NCBI GenBank assembly: GCA_951640165.1
Contig: OX621257.1
Span: forward strand, 10,055,201-10,119,200
Direction of reading: 5' to 3'
Source of the DNA: Pseudoips prasinana
Taxonomy: Eukaryota; Arthropoda; Insecta; Lepidoptera; Nolidae
DNA length: 64,000 nt
The notes beneath the pieces were generated by a model. That model was not told the DNA's origin. It saw only the letters and a program-made list of their open reading frames with translations, and searched no databases. Positions 63,711 through 64,000 of the stretch are shown in pieces (position 1 is the first letter of the stretch; each line of letters begins with the position of its first letter). The translations under genes were made by a program, and so were the position numbers.

Positions 63711-63775
<65 letters not shown>

Positions 63776-64000
63776 GTGGATATTTAAGCTCTATATTAAA
63801 TTTATGTATTTGTAATGGTGTATTTCCAGATAAATTAAAATTATCAATAGTAAGACTTTTGTTCAAAACAGAAAACAAATAACTTATGGAATTCTATTGA
63901 CTGATTGCAATCGTCCTTATATATTAAAATTTTTTGGAAAATATATCCATGACTGTATACTCATATACTCACTTATCTACCTATCTATGATTTCTATAAA
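63490..64000 (+). pseudogene. LINE-A family RT, N-terminal part, continuing beyond the window
   Basis: It reads ITDASQIANAFNNNF and, beyond the TA array, LNLCICNGVFPDKLKLSIV, matching NDPQEIANAFNNYF and LINLCICSGVYPDALKVSIV of the left-hand copy. Stops are frequent, and the catalytic motifs would lie outside the window. Confidence 0.8.
63714..63772. repeat. (TA)n microsatellite
   Basis: About 29 TA units in the RT region of the LINE, at a place where the left-hand copy has ordinary coding sequence, so the array expanded after insertion and also removed coding sequence. Confidence 0.95.

Larger units (their letters stand above)
60165..64000 (+). mobile_element. CR1-like LINE (LINE-A family), second copy, running off the window
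   Basis: The plus-strand copy of the LINE at 1-4456. ORF1 pieces at 60165-60332 and 60645-61166, endonuclease at about 62700-63464, and the RT N-terminus from about 63490 to the end. A Helitron and a DNA-transposon remnant interrupt it, and a (TA)n array lies in the RT region. Confidence 0.88.

Noticed and set aside
63714..63772. (TA)n array as a regulatory element or CRISPR-like repeat
   Set aside because: Simple dinucleotide expansion in a dead LINE; no spacer structure.
1..64000. A cooperating gene cluster or defence system
   Set aside because: All long frames resolve to replication genes of separate transposable elements, with nested insertion order explaining the layout.

Overview
The window looks like a transposon-dense, AT-rich stretch of a moth or butterfly genome. 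The main grounds are two short Helitrons with termini of the kind common in Lepidoptera, tRNA-derived SINEs, BEL/Pao and cecropia-type mariner elements, several LINE families, and intron-containing reading frames. I found no bacterial operon, CRISPR array or rRNA. The only sequence that looks like an ordinary host gene is a short first coding exon with a TATA-type promoter on the minus strand near 53.4-53.6 kb. It encodes a membrane-anchor peptide and may be the start of a cytochrome P450.

Layout, left part. A CR1-like LINE lies on the minus strand at 1-4456. Its ORF1 has an SGNH-hydrolase-like layout and its ORF2 is broken. A complete BEL/Pao LTR retrotransposon follows (5000-12808, minus, 239-bp LTRs, ATTAG target duplication) and is split by a 1287-bp mariner (9110-10396). 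A 5'-truncated jockey-like LINE lies at 15028-17041 (minus). A second, younger BEL/Pao element (17554-23965, minus, 216-bp LTRs with one mismatch, AAATG duplication) is inserted in a 175-bp tandem duplication. Small repeats follow up to 26.8 kb: an RT fragment, a 151-bp inverted-repeat element, a Helitron end and a SINE.

Middle part. An RTE-type LINE (minus) runs from about 32.6 kb down to 26.84 kb. It is split by an unclassified 2364-bp element with 15-bp terminal inverted repeats (26955-29318) and by a LINE 3' fragment near 30.2-30.5 kb. A 0.94-kb deletion derivative of a DNA transposon with an intron-split helix-turn-helix domain lies at 33471-34412. Another LINE (36130-40835, minus) has an ORF2 that is open except for two TAG codons and a nested LINE fragment flanked by GATTT. 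A LINE with a YLDD-type reverse transcriptase and a restriction-like endonuclease domain lies on the plus strand at 42827-45575. A LOA/I-group LINE with a DUF4780-like ORF1, AP endonuclease and RNase H (about 46.8-51.96 kb, plus) carries an internal inversion and lacks its RT core.

Right part. This holds a minus-strand SINE, the host-like exon, a 205-bp near-perfect hairpin, a second mariner nearly identical to the first, a TTAA-flanked fold-back element, nested inverted-repeat elements, LINE tails, and a second copy of the left-edge CR1-like LINE running off the window on the plus strand. Its ORF1 is interrupted by two tail-to-tail Helitrons, and a decayed DNA-transposon gene lies between ORF1 and ORF2.

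Nothing here forms a cooperating gene system: the genes are replication modules of separate parasitic elements, mostly inactivated. The items most worth a second look are the unclassified TIR elements, the YLDD/RLE LINE, the mariner pair with different one-base lesions, and the perfect hairpins.
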